A stretch of DNA of 47,308 nucleotides from Candidatus Segetimicrobium genomatis (GTDB taxonomy: Bacteria > Sysuimicrobiota > Sysuimicrobiia > Sysuimicrobiales > Segetimicrobiaceae). Of the stretch, positions 31,101 to 38,943 are shown piece after piece. The notes beneath the pieces are model-generated. The model saw only the letters and a list, made by a program, of their open reading frames with translations. It ran no database searches and was not told the origin of the DNA. Made by a program: the position numbers and the translations under genes. The DNA lies in contig VBAK01000119.1 in assembly GCA_005882275.1 (NCBI GenBank), positions 1 through 47,308 on the forward strand. The letters are read 5' to 3'. Position 1 is the first letter of the stretch; each line of letters begins with the position of its first letter.

Positions 31101-31130
31101 TCGATCGTGCGCTGAGTTTACCCTACGCGC

Positions 31131-31322
31131 TTACCGGCTTCGACGGCCCGCTGTGACGAGCTCCTTCTCGGGCACCGCGTCCGGCAGGAGCTCCATCCGG
31201 CCGACGCGCCCGGGACTCTCCACGTGGGTCTGCGTGTGCACGTGGTAGACGGACACGATCTCCCCTTGGTGCTTTGGCTCGACCTGCGCAATAAACCCGC
31301 AAGGACAGCGGAAGTAGGACAT
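31131..31322 (-). CDS. Small cysteine/histidine protein of unknown function
   Basis: This is a 63-residue protein beginning MSYFRCPCGFIAQVEP, followed by YHVHTQTHVES. One Cys-x-Cys pair and several histidines could bind metal, but there is no second knuckle. The ATG at 31322 follows GGGGAG. It is the last gene of the phenylacetate-type operon and ends shortly before the hairpin at 31065-31100. I do not recognise the family. Confidence 0.65.
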   Translation of the reverse strand: MSYFRCPCGFIAQVEPKHQGEIVSVYHVHTQTHVESPGRVGRMELLPDAVPEKELVTAGRRSR

Positions 31323-31424
31323 CTGAGCTCTCCCCTCTCTCCCCACCGGTCGCTTTCGATCCGCTCCTTCAGCGTCCACTCACAATATACCCATCTTCGA
31401 GGTGATGCAGGACATCGGCACCTG

Positions 31425-32879
31425 CTACTTCTCGATTTGAATGTTCACATGTTTCAGTTCCGTATACTCGAAGAGGCCTTCCAGCCCGTACTGGCGGCCC
31501 AGGCCGGACTGTTTGTACCCCCCCATCTCGGTCGATTGGAACATCTTCCCGAAGGTATTCACCCAGACCGAGCCGGCGCGGACGCGCGTGGCAATCTTCA
31601 TCGCCTTGTTGATATCGCGGGTCCACACGGACGCGACGAGGCCGTAGACGGTATTGTTGGCGATCCGGATCGCGTCGTCGAGATCCTTGAAGGTGGTGAT
31701 CCCCATCACCGGCCCGAAGATCTCCTCCTGCGCGATCTTCGCGTCGGGCATCATCTGGTCGAACACGGTGGGCGCGATGAAGTACCCTTTGGCGAGCGGC
31801 CCCTCGGTGAGGCGGTGGCCGCCGGTCACGAGCACCGCCTCCCGCTTGCCCTGCTCGATGTAGCCGGTCACCTTCTTCAGCTGCGATTCGGAGATCACCG
31901 GCCCGACCTCGACCCCCTTCTCCCAGCCCGGCCCCACCTTCATTTTGGGCACCATCTCCTTGACCCGGTCCACGAACGCATCGTGAATCCCGGCCTCGAC
32001 GAGGACGCGCGTCCCGGCGATGCAGATCTGTCCGGCGTTGTAGAACGAGGCGGCGTTGATGGCCCCGCGAATGGCGCGGTCGAAGTTGGCGTCCGCGAAC
32101 ACGATCGTCGGGGACTTGCCGCCAAGTTCCAGGGAGACTTTCTTGAGATTCCCGGCGGCCAGCCGCATGATCTCGCGGCCCGTCGTCGTATCCCCGGTGA
32201 ACGCCACCATGTCCACGTCGGAATGGCGGGCGAGCTCGGCGCCGACGGGATCGCCGGGGCCGGTGACGATGTTCACGATGCCCTTGGGAATCTCGGGGAT
32301 GCCCTCGAGGATCTTCGCGAGCTCCACCGTCGACCCGGCCGTGTAGCTGGCCGGCTTCACCACCACGGCATTGCCCGCGGCCAGCGCCGGCGCGATCGCC
32401 CGCGCCAGCAGGGCCAGCGGCGCATTCCACGGGACGATGATCCCGACGACCCCCACCGGCTCCCGGATGATCAGGCTGATGCTGTTGGGCTGCGGGATCT
32501 GCGAGCGCCCGAAGATCCAGCGGGCCAGCCCGGCAAAGTAACTGACCGTCTCCGCCAGCCGCAGCGCTTCCCCCCGGCTGATCGGGTACGGTTTCCCGCT
32601 CTCGCGCGTCAGCAGGGTCGCCAGGTCCTCGTGGCGGCCGCGGACGGCCTCGGACACCTTGAGGAGCGCCGTCGTCCGGGCGCTGGGATCGTCCCGCCAC
32701 TCGGTGGTCTCGAACGCGGTGCGCGCCGCGGTGATCGCCGCCCGCATGTCGTCCACCGTCGACCGCGGCGCCCGGTAGACGAGCTCGCCGTTCCCCGGGC
32801 TGGTCACGTCGAAGAGGCCGCCGGATGAGTCCCGCCATTCCCCCCCGATATAGTTCTTGTAGGCCGTCACCTCTGCCAT
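31425..32879 (-). CDS. NAD(P)-dependent aldehyde dehydrogenase
   Basis: This 484-residue ALDH superfamily enzyme has the substrate-channel motif VPWNAPLAL, the NAD-binding KPASYTAGS and FTGDTTTGREI, the catalytic Glu in LELGGKSP (about 256) and the nucleophile Cys in NAGQICIAGTR (about 290). It resembles betaine/phenylacetaldehyde/hydroxymuconic-type dehydrogenases, not the ALDH-hydratase fusion PaaZ, as it has no C-terminal hydratase. Lying in the epoxidase operon it may oxidise an aromatic or ring-cleavage aldehyde. The ATG follows GGGGAGGG. Confidence 0.92.
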   Translation of the reverse strand: MAEVTAYKNYIGGEWRDSSGGLFDVTSPGNGELVYRAPRSTVDDMRAAITAARTAFETTEWRDDPSARTTALLKVSEAVRGRHEDLATLLTRESGKPYPISRGEALRLAETVSYFAGLARWIFGRSQIPQPNSISLIIREPVGVVGIIVPWNAPLALLARAIAPALAAGNAVVVKPASYTAGSTVELAKILEGIPEIPKGIVNIVTGPGDPVGAELARHSDVDMVAFTGDTTTGREIMRLAAGNLKKVSLELGGKSPTIVFADANFDRAIRGAINAASFYNAGQICIAGTRVLVEAGIHDAFVDRVKEMVPKMKVGPGWEKGVEVGPVISESQLKKVTGYIEQGKREAVLVTGGHRLTEGPLAKGYFIAPTVFDQMMPDAKIAQEEIFGPVMGITTFKDLDDAIRIANNTVYGLVASVWTRDINKAMKIATRVRAGSVWVNTFGKMFQSTEMGGYKQSGLGRQYGLEGLFEYTELKHVNIQIEK

Positions 32880-32909
32880 CGATGTGTCCCTCCCCTTCTC
32901 ATGGGTCCG

Positions 32910-33674
32910 TCATCCCGTCCACAGCCCATCGGGATCAAATCGCCTGATGGCGTCCAGTTCCTCACGGGTCGGCCCGGGCGTCTCACGAAGATCCGGCGCC
33001 GCCCGCACCGGCCAGCCGGTCTCCGCGCGGAGCTCCTCCAGCGTCACCCCGGGATGGAGGCTCTCCAGCACCATCTCCCCCGATTCGGGATCGAAGCCGA
33101 ACACGCCCAGGCTCGTGATCACGCGCCCCGGCCCGCCGCGGACGAGGCCCACCGTCTCCCGCCATCCCCGGCCCGTCCCGAACCCCGGGGAGGTGAGATA
33201 CCGGACCCGCTCGGGAAACCGCCGGCGCTCGTGGTGGACCAGCACCACGGTCCGCCGCGCGAGCGCGGCGATGTCCGCCGCTCCGCCGCTGCCGGGCAGG
33301 CGGATGCGCCGCCCCCTGTCCTCCGCCCAGGTGGTGTTGAGGTTGCCGAACCGGTCGACTTCGGCCCCGCCGAGGAACCCCACGTCCACCCGGCCGCGCT
33401 GCAGGTGGCTCATCACGTCGGCGAGCGTCGTGCACGCGAGCGCCCCCGCGATGTTGGGCGGATCGCCCATCGTGATGATCGGCGCGGCCGGCGGTGAGGA
33501 CCGGATCACGCCGTTCTCGAACAGGCCGACGGCGCGCGGCGCGTGCAGGGCCCGGGCGAGGGCAAACCCCAGCAGCGGCAGGCGCATGCCCACGAACACG
33601 ACCTCGCCGTCCCGAATCTCCCGGGCCGCGGCGGCCACCATGACCTGGCGCCGGGTGATCGCGCTCGTCCGCAT
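32910..33674 (-). CDS. Class I CoA-transferase, beta subunit
   Basis: This 254-residue protein pairs with the alpha subunit encoded 13 bases upstream. It has the family segment GLFENGVIR (about 50-58), whose Glu is the likely CoA-ester nucleophile, followed by GGAEVDRFGNLNTTW and the GSGGAADIAALARR loop (about 128-141). This resembles GctB and the steroid-ring enzyme IpdB. Keeping the Glu suggests a true transferase. In this operon it may activate or transfer CoA for an aromatic-acid ring-cleavage product. Confidence 0.87.
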   Translation of the reverse strand: MRTSAITRRQVMVAAAAREIRDGEVVFVGMRLPLLGFALARALHAPRAVGLFENGVIRSSPPAAPIITMGDPPNIAGALACTTLADVMSHLQRGRVDVGFLGGAEVDRFGNLNTTWAEDRGRRIRLPGSGGAADIAALARRTVVLVHHERRRFPERVRYLTSPGFGTGRGWRETVGLVRGGPGRVITSLGVFGFDPESGEMVLESLHPGVTLEELRAETGWPVRAAPDLRETPGPTREELDAIRRFDPDGLWTG

Positions 33675-33687
33675 GCTGCCGCCGTCC

Positions 33688-34611
33688 TCAGAAACCGTAG
33701 CTCACCGGGGCGGCCGGCCGCGGGGTGCGGGGGCGAAGCCGTGCCATCCGGTCCTCGCCCAGGCGGCTCAGGTACCCCGCGTGTCCCTGCGTGCCGAGCA
33801 CCATCCGGTCGAGCCAGGCCAGGAAGCCCGCCCGCGCGCGCGTCTCCTCGTGGTACTCGTCGTAGAAGCGGTCGTCGCGGTTGACGTACCCCTGGGTGGG
33901 CGACGGATGGGATCCAAACGGCACTTCGGCGACCGCGCTGACGAGGAAGCCCGGCACGAGCGTCCGGTTCGGATCGCCGGTGATGATCGCATCGTCCACC
34001 AGTTCCTCGCAGGTGAGCAGCACCGTCTCCGCGGCGCGCGCCGCCTCGAGCGAGATGCCCAGGTTGCCCCACAGGTGCGCGTTGCCGTGGCGGTCGCACC
34101 GCTGCGCGTGCAGGATCGTGAGGTCCGGCCGCAGTGCGCCGACGGCGAGCAGCCGCTCTCCGGTGAACGGGCAGGTCACCTCGCGCAGCCGCTGGTGGTC
34201 CCGCACGATATCGGTCCCGAGCGCGGTCCGGGCGGGCAGGTACGGCACCCCCATCGCCGCGGCCGAGACCGCGAGCGCCACGGTGAGGTTGGAGTGGTCT
34301 TCCACCGAGAGCGGCCGCGGGATGCCCTCCTCGACGGCCCGCCGGAAGTTGTAGGCGATCCCGGCGCCGACGTTCCCCACCCAGGCCGCGATGACCTTGG
34401 CGACGCACCCGGCGCCGATGAGCTGATCGAACAGGATGTCGGAGATCGGTCCGACCAGCACGAGGTCTCGCCGGCCCTGGCGGATGATCTCGTGGCCGGC
34501 GGCGAACGGGATGCAGGACTCCAACCCCGTCCCCATGGCGATGACCATCCCGTCCCGCACATGCCGGGACACCGCCTCGCCGAGCGCCATCACCTTCTGC
34601 ACGTGGGTCAC
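33688..34611 (-). CDS. Class I CoA-transferase, alpha subunit
   Basis: This is a 307-residue GctA/IpdA-like subunit. It has the N-terminal RDGMVIAMG segment, VGPISDILFDQLIGAGCV (about 52-69), ILHAQRCDRHGNAHLWG (about 168) and the C-terminal PSPTQGYVNRDDRFYDEYHE (about 238) usual in this branch. The start is GTG at 34611. It is encoded between the zinc-ribbon PaaD fragment and the beta subunit, all on one transcript. Substrate: probably a CoA thioester from aromatic catabolism; not deducible further. Confidence 0.87.
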   Translation of the reverse strand: MTHVQKVMALGEAVSRHVRDGMVIAMGTGLESCIPFAAGHEIIRQGRRDLVLVGPISDILFDQLIGAGCVAKVIAAWVGNVGAGIAYNFRRAVEEGIPRPLSVEDHSNLTVALAVSAAAMGVPYLPARTALGTDIVRDHQRLREVTCPFTGERLLAVGALRPDLTILHAQRCDRHGNAHLWGNLGISLEAARAAETVLLTCEELVDDAIITGDPNRTLVPGFLVSAVAEVPFGSHPSPTQGYVNRDDRFYDEYHEETRARAGFLAWLDRMVLGTQGHAGYLSRLGEDRMARLRPRTPRPAAPVSYGF

Positions 34612-34620
34612 CGGGCCCGG

Positions 34621-34830
34621 TCAGGGGTGGGGCGGCGCGTCCCACTTCACGCGCTCGAACGACGACCGGCAGGCGCGGCAGTGGTACCGGGATGTCAGCG
34701 ACGTGGATCCGAACAGGCTGCTCAGCTCGGTCTGGTCGGACCCGCAGAACGGACAGGAGGGGCCCACCTCGGCCTGCGGGCCGTCGTCCCCCGCGCGGAG
34801 AGGACGGCCTGCGGGGGGGACGTCACGCAT
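34621..34830 (-). CDS. PaaD C-terminal zinc-ribbon domain as a separate protein
   Basis: This 69-residue protein contains CPFCGSDQTELSSLFGSTS and then YHCRACRSSFERVKW: a four-cysteine ribbon with the FGST signature of the C-terminal part of PaaD, which helps assemble phenylacetyl-CoA epoxidase. In usual PaaD it is fused behind a MIP18/DUF59 domain; here that domain is encoded alone at 35845-36243, with paaB and paaC in between. The ATG overlaps the paaC stop by 8 bases. Confidence 0.82.
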   Translation of the reverse strand: MRDVPPAGRPLRAGDDGPQAEVGPSCPFCGSDQTELSSLFGSTSLTSRYHCRACRSSFERVKWDAPPHP

Positions 34831-35596
34831 GACGCACCCTGCGCCGCGCCTCGTCCCACCGGGACCAGGGCAGCGGTTCCGCGAGCACCCAGCGGCCGCC
34901 CTCGGCGCGGACGGGCGCCGCGAGCCCGGCCCCGTGCAGCAGGGGAGCGAACGTCCCCAAGAATCGCTGGCGCACCGGTTCCCCCGCCTCCCGCAGCACG
35001 CCGAGCGCGACCAGCGGCGCGAGCGCGCCGCCCGCGTCGGGCCCGAACCAGCACAGCGTCTCCGCCCAGGCCTGCCCGATGATCCCTTCGAGCCCCGCGC
35101 GGACCTCCGGTCCCTCCGCCGCCAGCTGCAGCAGCCACCCCCGTCCGTGGATCGCGTGGAACCGCTCCTCCTCGATCAGCTTGCGGGTGCGCTGCCGGAG
35201 CGGCAGGTAGCGCGACTCCAGGGCGGCGTCCAGGACCTGCGCCAGCGCCTGATCCAGCATGACGTTGGCGACGATCAGGTGCGGCCAGCTCGACAGCGGC
35301 TGCTCGAGCAGCCCGACCGTGCGCGCGTCCTCCGCGGCCCACTCGTGCTCGGAGCGGTGGGGCGCCCCCGGGAGCTCCTCCAGCAGGCCGTACAGGACGC
35401 GGGCGTGCCCCAACTCGTCCTGGGCCATGGCGGTCGCGGCGACGCCCGCCTCGATCGTCGGCCCGCTGCTGCACCACTCGCCGTACCGGAGCCCCAGCGC
35501 GTGCTTGTTGTCGGCGAGGGCGACGACGAGGTCGACGAGCGGCGGGAGAGCCTCCCGCGGGAGCGCCGAGGGCCGGTCCAGCAGCGGCGTGCTCAC
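34823..35596 (-). CDS. paaC: Phenylacetyl-CoA epoxidase structural subunit PaaC
   Basis: This 257-residue ferritin-like protein is the non-catalytic partner of PaaA. It has the family features VDLVVALADNKHALGLRYGEWC at the start (about 21-42), AMAQDELGHARVLYGLL (about 55-71) and EEERFHAIHGRGWL (about 143-156). The GTG at 35596 lies 10 bases after paaB. The order paaA-paaD-paaB-paaC differs from the usual paaABCD. Confidence 0.9.
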   Translation of the reverse strand: MSTPLLDRPSALPREALPPLVDLVVALADNKHALGLRYGEWCSSGPTIEAGVAATAMAQDELGHARVLYGLLEELPGAPHRSEHEWAAEDARTVGLLEQPLSSWPHLIVANVMLDQALAQVLDAALESRYLPLRQRTRKLIEEERFHAIHGRGWLLQLAAEGPEVRAGLEGIIGQAWAETLCWFGPDAGGALAPLVALGVLREAGEPVRQRFLGTFAPLLHGAGLAAPVRAEGGRWVLAEPLPWSRWDEARRRVRHA

Positions 35597-35606
35597 GGAT
35601 GCCCGC

Positions 35607-35834
35607 TCACGCGTGGGCGTCGACGGCTTCGGTGCGGACGGATTCGACCGGGATGACGGCGCGCCGCGGCACCACGACCATCTCGATCCACGACTCCTCG
35701 TCGTAGATGCTGCGCGCGTAGACCCGCGCCAGGGCGTCGTCGGGCGCGGCCACGCAGCCGACGTGCCGGAGCGGCTCGCCGTCCACCCGGCGCGCGAACA
35801 CTTCGTAGACCGGCTCGCTGCCGATGGTCTTCAC
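35607..35834 (-). CDS. paaB: Phenylacetyl-CoA epoxidase subunit PaaB
   Basis: This 75-residue protein has the PaaB pattern YEVFARRVDGEPLRHVG near the start and ALARVYARSIYDEESWIEMVVV. PaaB bridges PaaAC heterodimers. The start is GTG. It is shorter than typical PaaB (about 90-95) but covers the conserved core. Confidence 0.88.
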   Translation of the reverse strand: MKTIGSEPVYEVFARRVDGEPLRHVGCVAAPDDALARVYARSIYDEESWIEMVVVPRRAVIPVESVRTEAVDAHA

Positions 35835-35844
35835 GCCGTCCCCG

Positions 35845-36243
35845 TCACACGCTCACCCCGCACCGGCGCAGCGCCTGCCGCCCCCGCTCGCTCAGCCGGT
35901 CCTTCGTCCACGGGGGATCCCAGGAGACGGCGATGGCGACGTCCCGGACGCCCGGGATCCGCAAGAGCCGCTCGCGGATATCGTCCTGGATCATCTCCAT
36001 GCACGGGCACGCTGTCGCCGTGAAGGTCAGGGTGAGCGTCACCGTCCCCGCCTCGACCGCCACCCCGTAGACGAGCCCCATGTCCACGATACTGACCGGC
36101 CATTCGGGGTCGGTGACCTCCGCGAGGGCCGACAGCACCCGCTCGAGGGTGAGCGCGGGCTGCGCGGGCGCGGGCGGCTGCTCGAGCGCCGCGCGTTGTT
36201 CTGTCGCGGGGCGCTGCTCAGGCGCGCGCATGCGAGGGGGCAT
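35845..36243 (-). CDS. PaaD N-terminal MIP18/DUF59 domain as a separate protein
   Basis: This is a 132-residue protein. After a Gln/Pro/Ala-rich lead (about 1-33) comes a MIP18-family domain: LSALAEVTDPEWPVSIVDMG (about 37-56), TFTATACPCMEMI with its conserved Cys, and the C-terminal WDPPWTKDRLSERGRQAL typical of PaaD. It lacks the C-terminal zinc ribbon, which is encoded separately at 34621-34830. MIP18 proteins help load iron; PaaD is needed for maturation of PaaABC. The ATG shares one base with the paaA stop (TGATG). Confidence 0.88.
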   Translation of the reverse strand: MPPRMRAPEQRPATEQRAALEQPPAPAQPALTLERVLSALAEVTDPEWPVSIVDMGLVYGVAVEAGTVTLTLTFTATACPCMEMIQDDIRERLLRIPGVRDVAIAVSWDPPWTKDRLSERGRQALRRCGVSV

Positions 36244-37175
36244 CAGTGCAGTCCCACGAATTGCCGCATCTGCCGGCGGCCCCGCTGGAGCATCTCGATG
36301 AACATCGCGTTGCCGGGGCCGCGCCGCTTCCACCGGACCAGCACGTCGTCCCACGTGATCGGCCGGTCCATCAGCCACCGGCGCGCGCCCTCGTCGAAGT
36401 CCACCGGGAGGGGATAGTCCAAGACGTAGGTGTCGGTCGCCGGGTCGCGGTGGGCGGGTACTGCGAACCCGAGGCTCTCGCACAGCGGCACGGCCGTGCG
36501 CAGCCACGTCTGGCGGAGCTGGTCGTTCGTGCTCCCCTTCAGCCGGTACCCGATCTGCCGGCCGTGGGTCTTGAGGGAATCGGGGAGGCCGAACCACTCC
36601 ACCGTCATCGGAAACATCCAGTCGATGGCCCGCTGGATCTCCTCCCGGTGGGAGGCGGCCAGCCGCCGCATCCCGTTCTCCCCGTGACGGAGGTGGAAGT
36701 TCTCTTCCTTGTCCACCTTCGCCAGACCCCGCCGCCACGGGCCGTAACTGCAATTGCGGTAGACGTCCCCGAGCAGCACGTAGCCCGCCCGATCGTAAAA
36801 GGCGTTGGCCACGATCAGTTCGATCCACGACCGCAGCGGGACGTCGAAGGCGTACGGGTGCTTGAATTTCTTGGGGTCGCGGTCGTAGATCAGCGCCTCG
36901 GTGTCCACGCCGAGGTCCTGGAGGATCCGGTAGCCGATGTGCGCGTGGCTCAGCTCGTCCTGGATGATCGCCAGCGCGGAGATGAGGTTGTTCATCGACG
37001 GGCTGTTCTTGGCCGCGGTGTAGTAACTGGGGGCGCTGATCAGCTCGGTGTCGGCCGAGACCGTGAGGATGTGCACCAGGGTCTGCCGGTACTCGTCGGT
37101 CATCTCCTCGGGGCTTTCCACGATATGCCCCTGGGCGATGCGCTCGAGCAGCTGCGCGTCCGTCACGGCCGCCAT
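36243..37175 (-). CDS. paaA: Phenylacetyl-CoA epoxidase catalytic subunit PaaA
   Basis: This 310-residue di-iron oxygenase subunit epoxidises the ring of phenylacetyl-CoA (or a similar aryl-CoA). Di-iron ligands are seen in QDELSHAHIGYR (Glu-x2-His) and DKEENFHLRHGENG (Glu-x3-His), with further Glu in TELISAPSYY and SWIELIVANAFYDRAG. The ATG at 37175 was preferred to one 48 bases upstream, which falls close to the operator. It is the first gene of the operon; no PaaE reductase gene is seen in the window, so electrons must come from elsewhere. Confidence 0.92.
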   Translation of the reverse strand: MAAVTDAQLLERIAQGHIVESPEEMTDEYRQTLVHILTVSADTELISAPSYYTAAKNSPSMNNLISALAIIQDELSHAHIGYRILQDLGVDTEALIYDRDPKKFKHPYAFDVPLRSWIELIVANAFYDRAGYVLLGDVYRNCSYGPWRRGLAKVDKEENFHLRHGENGMRRLAASHREEIQRAIDWMFPMTVEWFGLPDSLKTHGRQIGYRLKGSTNDQLRQTWLRTAVPLCESLGFAVPAHRDPATDTYVLDYPLPVDFDEGARRWLMDRPITWDDVLVRWKRRGPGNAMFIEMLQRGRRQMRQFVGLH

Positions 37176-37204
37176 CGCGTCCCGGCCCCCCCGATATGAC
37201 ACGT

Positions 37205-37226
37205 TTTTTGCACGAACATGCAAAAA
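37205..37226. promoter_or_regulatory. Inverted-repeat operator between paaA and paaX
   Basis: TTTTTGCA (37205-37212) and TGCAAAAA (37219-37226) form a perfect 8-bp dyad with a 6-base centre, in the AT-rich 100-bp gap of the divergent genes. It overlaps a possible paaA promoter (TTGCAT, 18 bases, TCATAT on the minus strand) and the -35 region for paaX (TTGCAC, later TACAAT). This is where PaaX would repress both units; aryl-CoA would release it. Confidence 0.7.
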
Positions 37227-37275
37227 TGCGTGTACAATTATTATACGGCCTCTCAGCGGAGGGCGTCAACCCGAG

Positions 37276-38121
37276 ATGCGCGCGCGCTCGCTGCTCTTCA
37301 CGGTCTACGGCGACAGCATCCGGCCGCACGGCGGGGAGATCGGGATGCGCAGCCTGATCCGCCTGATGGCCCCGCTCGAGCTCTCCCCGCGCGCGGTGCG
37401 CGCGGCGGTGTCGCGGATCGCGCGCCAGGGATGGCTCCGCACCCGCCGGGTCGGGCGCCGGGCGTTCTACTCGCTCACCCCGCAGGGGGCGTGGCGGGTC
37501 GAGCAGGGCGTGCGCCGGGTCTACCAGGTGGAGCCGGCGCGGTGGGACGGCCGCTGGCGCCTGTTGACCTACGCGATTCCCGAAGGCCGCCGCATCGCGC
37601 GGGACCGGCTGCGGCGCGAACTGACCTGGTTGGGCCTCGGCCCGCTCTCGCGGAGCACCTGGGTCACCCCCCACAACCTCACGGATCTGCTGCGCGAGCT
37701 CGCCCGCGCGCACGGGCTGGACGGCAACGTGGCGATCTTCGAGGCGGCGCACCTGGGCCCCGGGCAGGACCGCGCGCTCGTGGAGCGCTGCTGGGACCTG
37801 GGGGCGGTCGGCGCGCGGTACCGCGCCTTCACCGCAGCGACCGGCCGGCGGGCGGCCGCGCTGCACAGACGCCTGCGCAAGCGGGCGATCTCGGATGAGG
37901 CCTGCTTCGCCGAGAAGATCCTGCTCGTGCACGAGTACCGGAAGTTTCTCTTCGTGGACCCGGGCCTGCCGTCCGCGCTGCTCCCCTCCGACTGGCCGGG
38001 GCGGGCCGCGGCCCGGTTGTTCCGCGACGTCTACCAGATGCTCGCGGGGCCCGCGGCGCGCTTCTTCGAGGCGGCGTTCGAGCCGCCCCCCGGGCGGCCG
38101 GGCGGTGTTATCTCCCCTTGA
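37276..38121 (+). CDS. paaX: PaaX family transcriptional repressor
   Basis: This 281-residue protein has the PaaX layout: N-terminal winged helix with RSLLFTVYGDSIRPHGGEIG (about 4-23) and LSPRAVRAAVSRIARQGWL (about 36-54), a central region with RWRLLTYAIPEGRR and LRRELTWLGLGPLSRSTWVTP, and the C-terminal EKILLVHEYRKFLFVDPGLP. Family members bind phenylacetyl-CoA and repress paa genes. It is divergent from paaA across the operator at 37205-37226. The 3' end overlaps the hydratase gene by 14 bases on the opposite strand. Confidence 0.93.
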   Translation: MRARSLLFTVYGDSIRPHGGEIGMRSLIRLMAPLELSPRAVRAAVSRIARQGWLRTRRVGRRAFYSLTPQGAWRVEQGVRRVYQVEPARWDGRWRLLTYAIPEGRRIARDRLRRELTWLGLGPLSRSTWVTPHNLTDLLRELARAHGLDGNVAIFEAAHLGPGQDRALVERCWDLGAVGARYRAFTAATGRRAAALHRRLRKRAISDEACFAEKILLVHEYRKFLFVDPGLPSALLPSDWPGRAAARLFRDVYQMLAGPAARFFEAAFEPPPGRPGGVISP

Positions 38122-38887
38122 ACACCGGCGCGCGCTTTGCGAGAAAGGCGTTCACGCCCTCCGCCGCGTCCTCGGAGGCGAACACCCGGAACAGCGCCTC
38201 GCGCTCGTAGGCCAGGCCGCCGTCCAGGGGAAGCTCGAGGCCGCGGGTCGTGGCGAGCTTGATGAGCCCCACCGCGAGCGTGGCGCGCTTCGTCAGGGCG
38301 TCGGCGTATTCGCGCGTTTTGGCGAGGAGCTCCTCCGCCGGGAAGATGCGGTCGACGAGACCGATCGACAGGGCCTCGTCGGGCGGGACCGTCCGGCCGG
38401 TGATCATGAGGTCGAGGGCCCGGCCCTTCCCCACCAGGCGGGGTAGCCGCTGGGTGCCTCCGTTCCCCGGCAGGATCCCGAGCGAGATCTCAGGCTGCCC
38501 GAGCCCGTAGGCGCCGGCGGCCGCGAACCGCAGGTCGCAGGCGAGGGCGATCTCCATCCCGCCGCCGAGGCAGTGGCCGTTGATCGCCGCGATGAAGACC
38601 TTGGGGGTCAGCTCGATCTTGCGCAGCACCTCGTGCATATGCAGGATGAACTTCTCTTTCTGCGGCAGGGTCGACGCCTGGAAGAACTTCACGTCCGCTC
38701 CCGCGGAGAAGAACCGGGGCAGCGTGCTGGTCAGGACGACCGCCTGGACGCCGTCGTCGGCGCGGACGCCCTCGACCGCCTCATCCAGCTCCAGCGCGAA
38801 CTGCTGGTTGTAGGCGTTCGCCGGGGGCCGGTGGAGCGAGATCTGCCCGACGGCCCCCTCTCGCTCAAGACTGATCATGTCTCCCAC
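38108..38887 (-). CDS. Enoyl-CoA hydratase/isomerase family protein
   Basis: This 259-residue crotonase has the oxyanion-hole segments FFSAGADVKFF (about 60-70) and AAINGHCLGGGMEIALACD (about 101-119) and the signature EISLGILPGNGGTQRLPRL with the catalytic Glu region (about 132-150). It may act as the PaaF/PaaG-like hydratase or ring-opening isomerase of the aryl-CoA pathway, or in general beta-oxidation. The start is GTG at 38887 or ATG at 38878. It lies 56 bases downstream of the CoA ligase gene. Confidence 0.9.
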   Translation of the reverse strand: MGDMISLEREGAVGQISLHRPPANAYNQQFALELDEAVEGVRADDGVQAVVLTSTLPRFFSAGADVKFFQASTLPQKEKFILHMHEVLRKIELTPKVFIAAINGHCLGGGMEIALACDLRFAAAGAYGLGQPEISLGILPGNGGTQRLPRLVGKGRALDLMITGRTVPPDEALSIGLVDRIFPAEELLAKTREYADALTKRATLAVGLIKLATTRGLELPLDGGLAYEREALFRVFASEDAAEGVNAFLAKRAPVFKGR

Positions 38888-38943
38888 GACACGTCACCCC
38901 CATCCGATGCGGGCGAATCCGCCGGCCGCGCCGTCGCGTCCGC

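Noticed and set aside
31425-32879. PaaZ (ring-opening oxepin-CoA hydrolase/dehydrogenase)
   Set aside because: The protein has only the aldehyde dehydrogenase part; the C-terminal hotdog hydratase domain of PaaZ is missing.
35845-37932. A 695-codon frame running from paaX antisense through paaA into the PaaD-like gene
   Set aside because: Only its last 132 codons are a real protein; the part over paaA is out of frame and the rest crosses the divergent operator.
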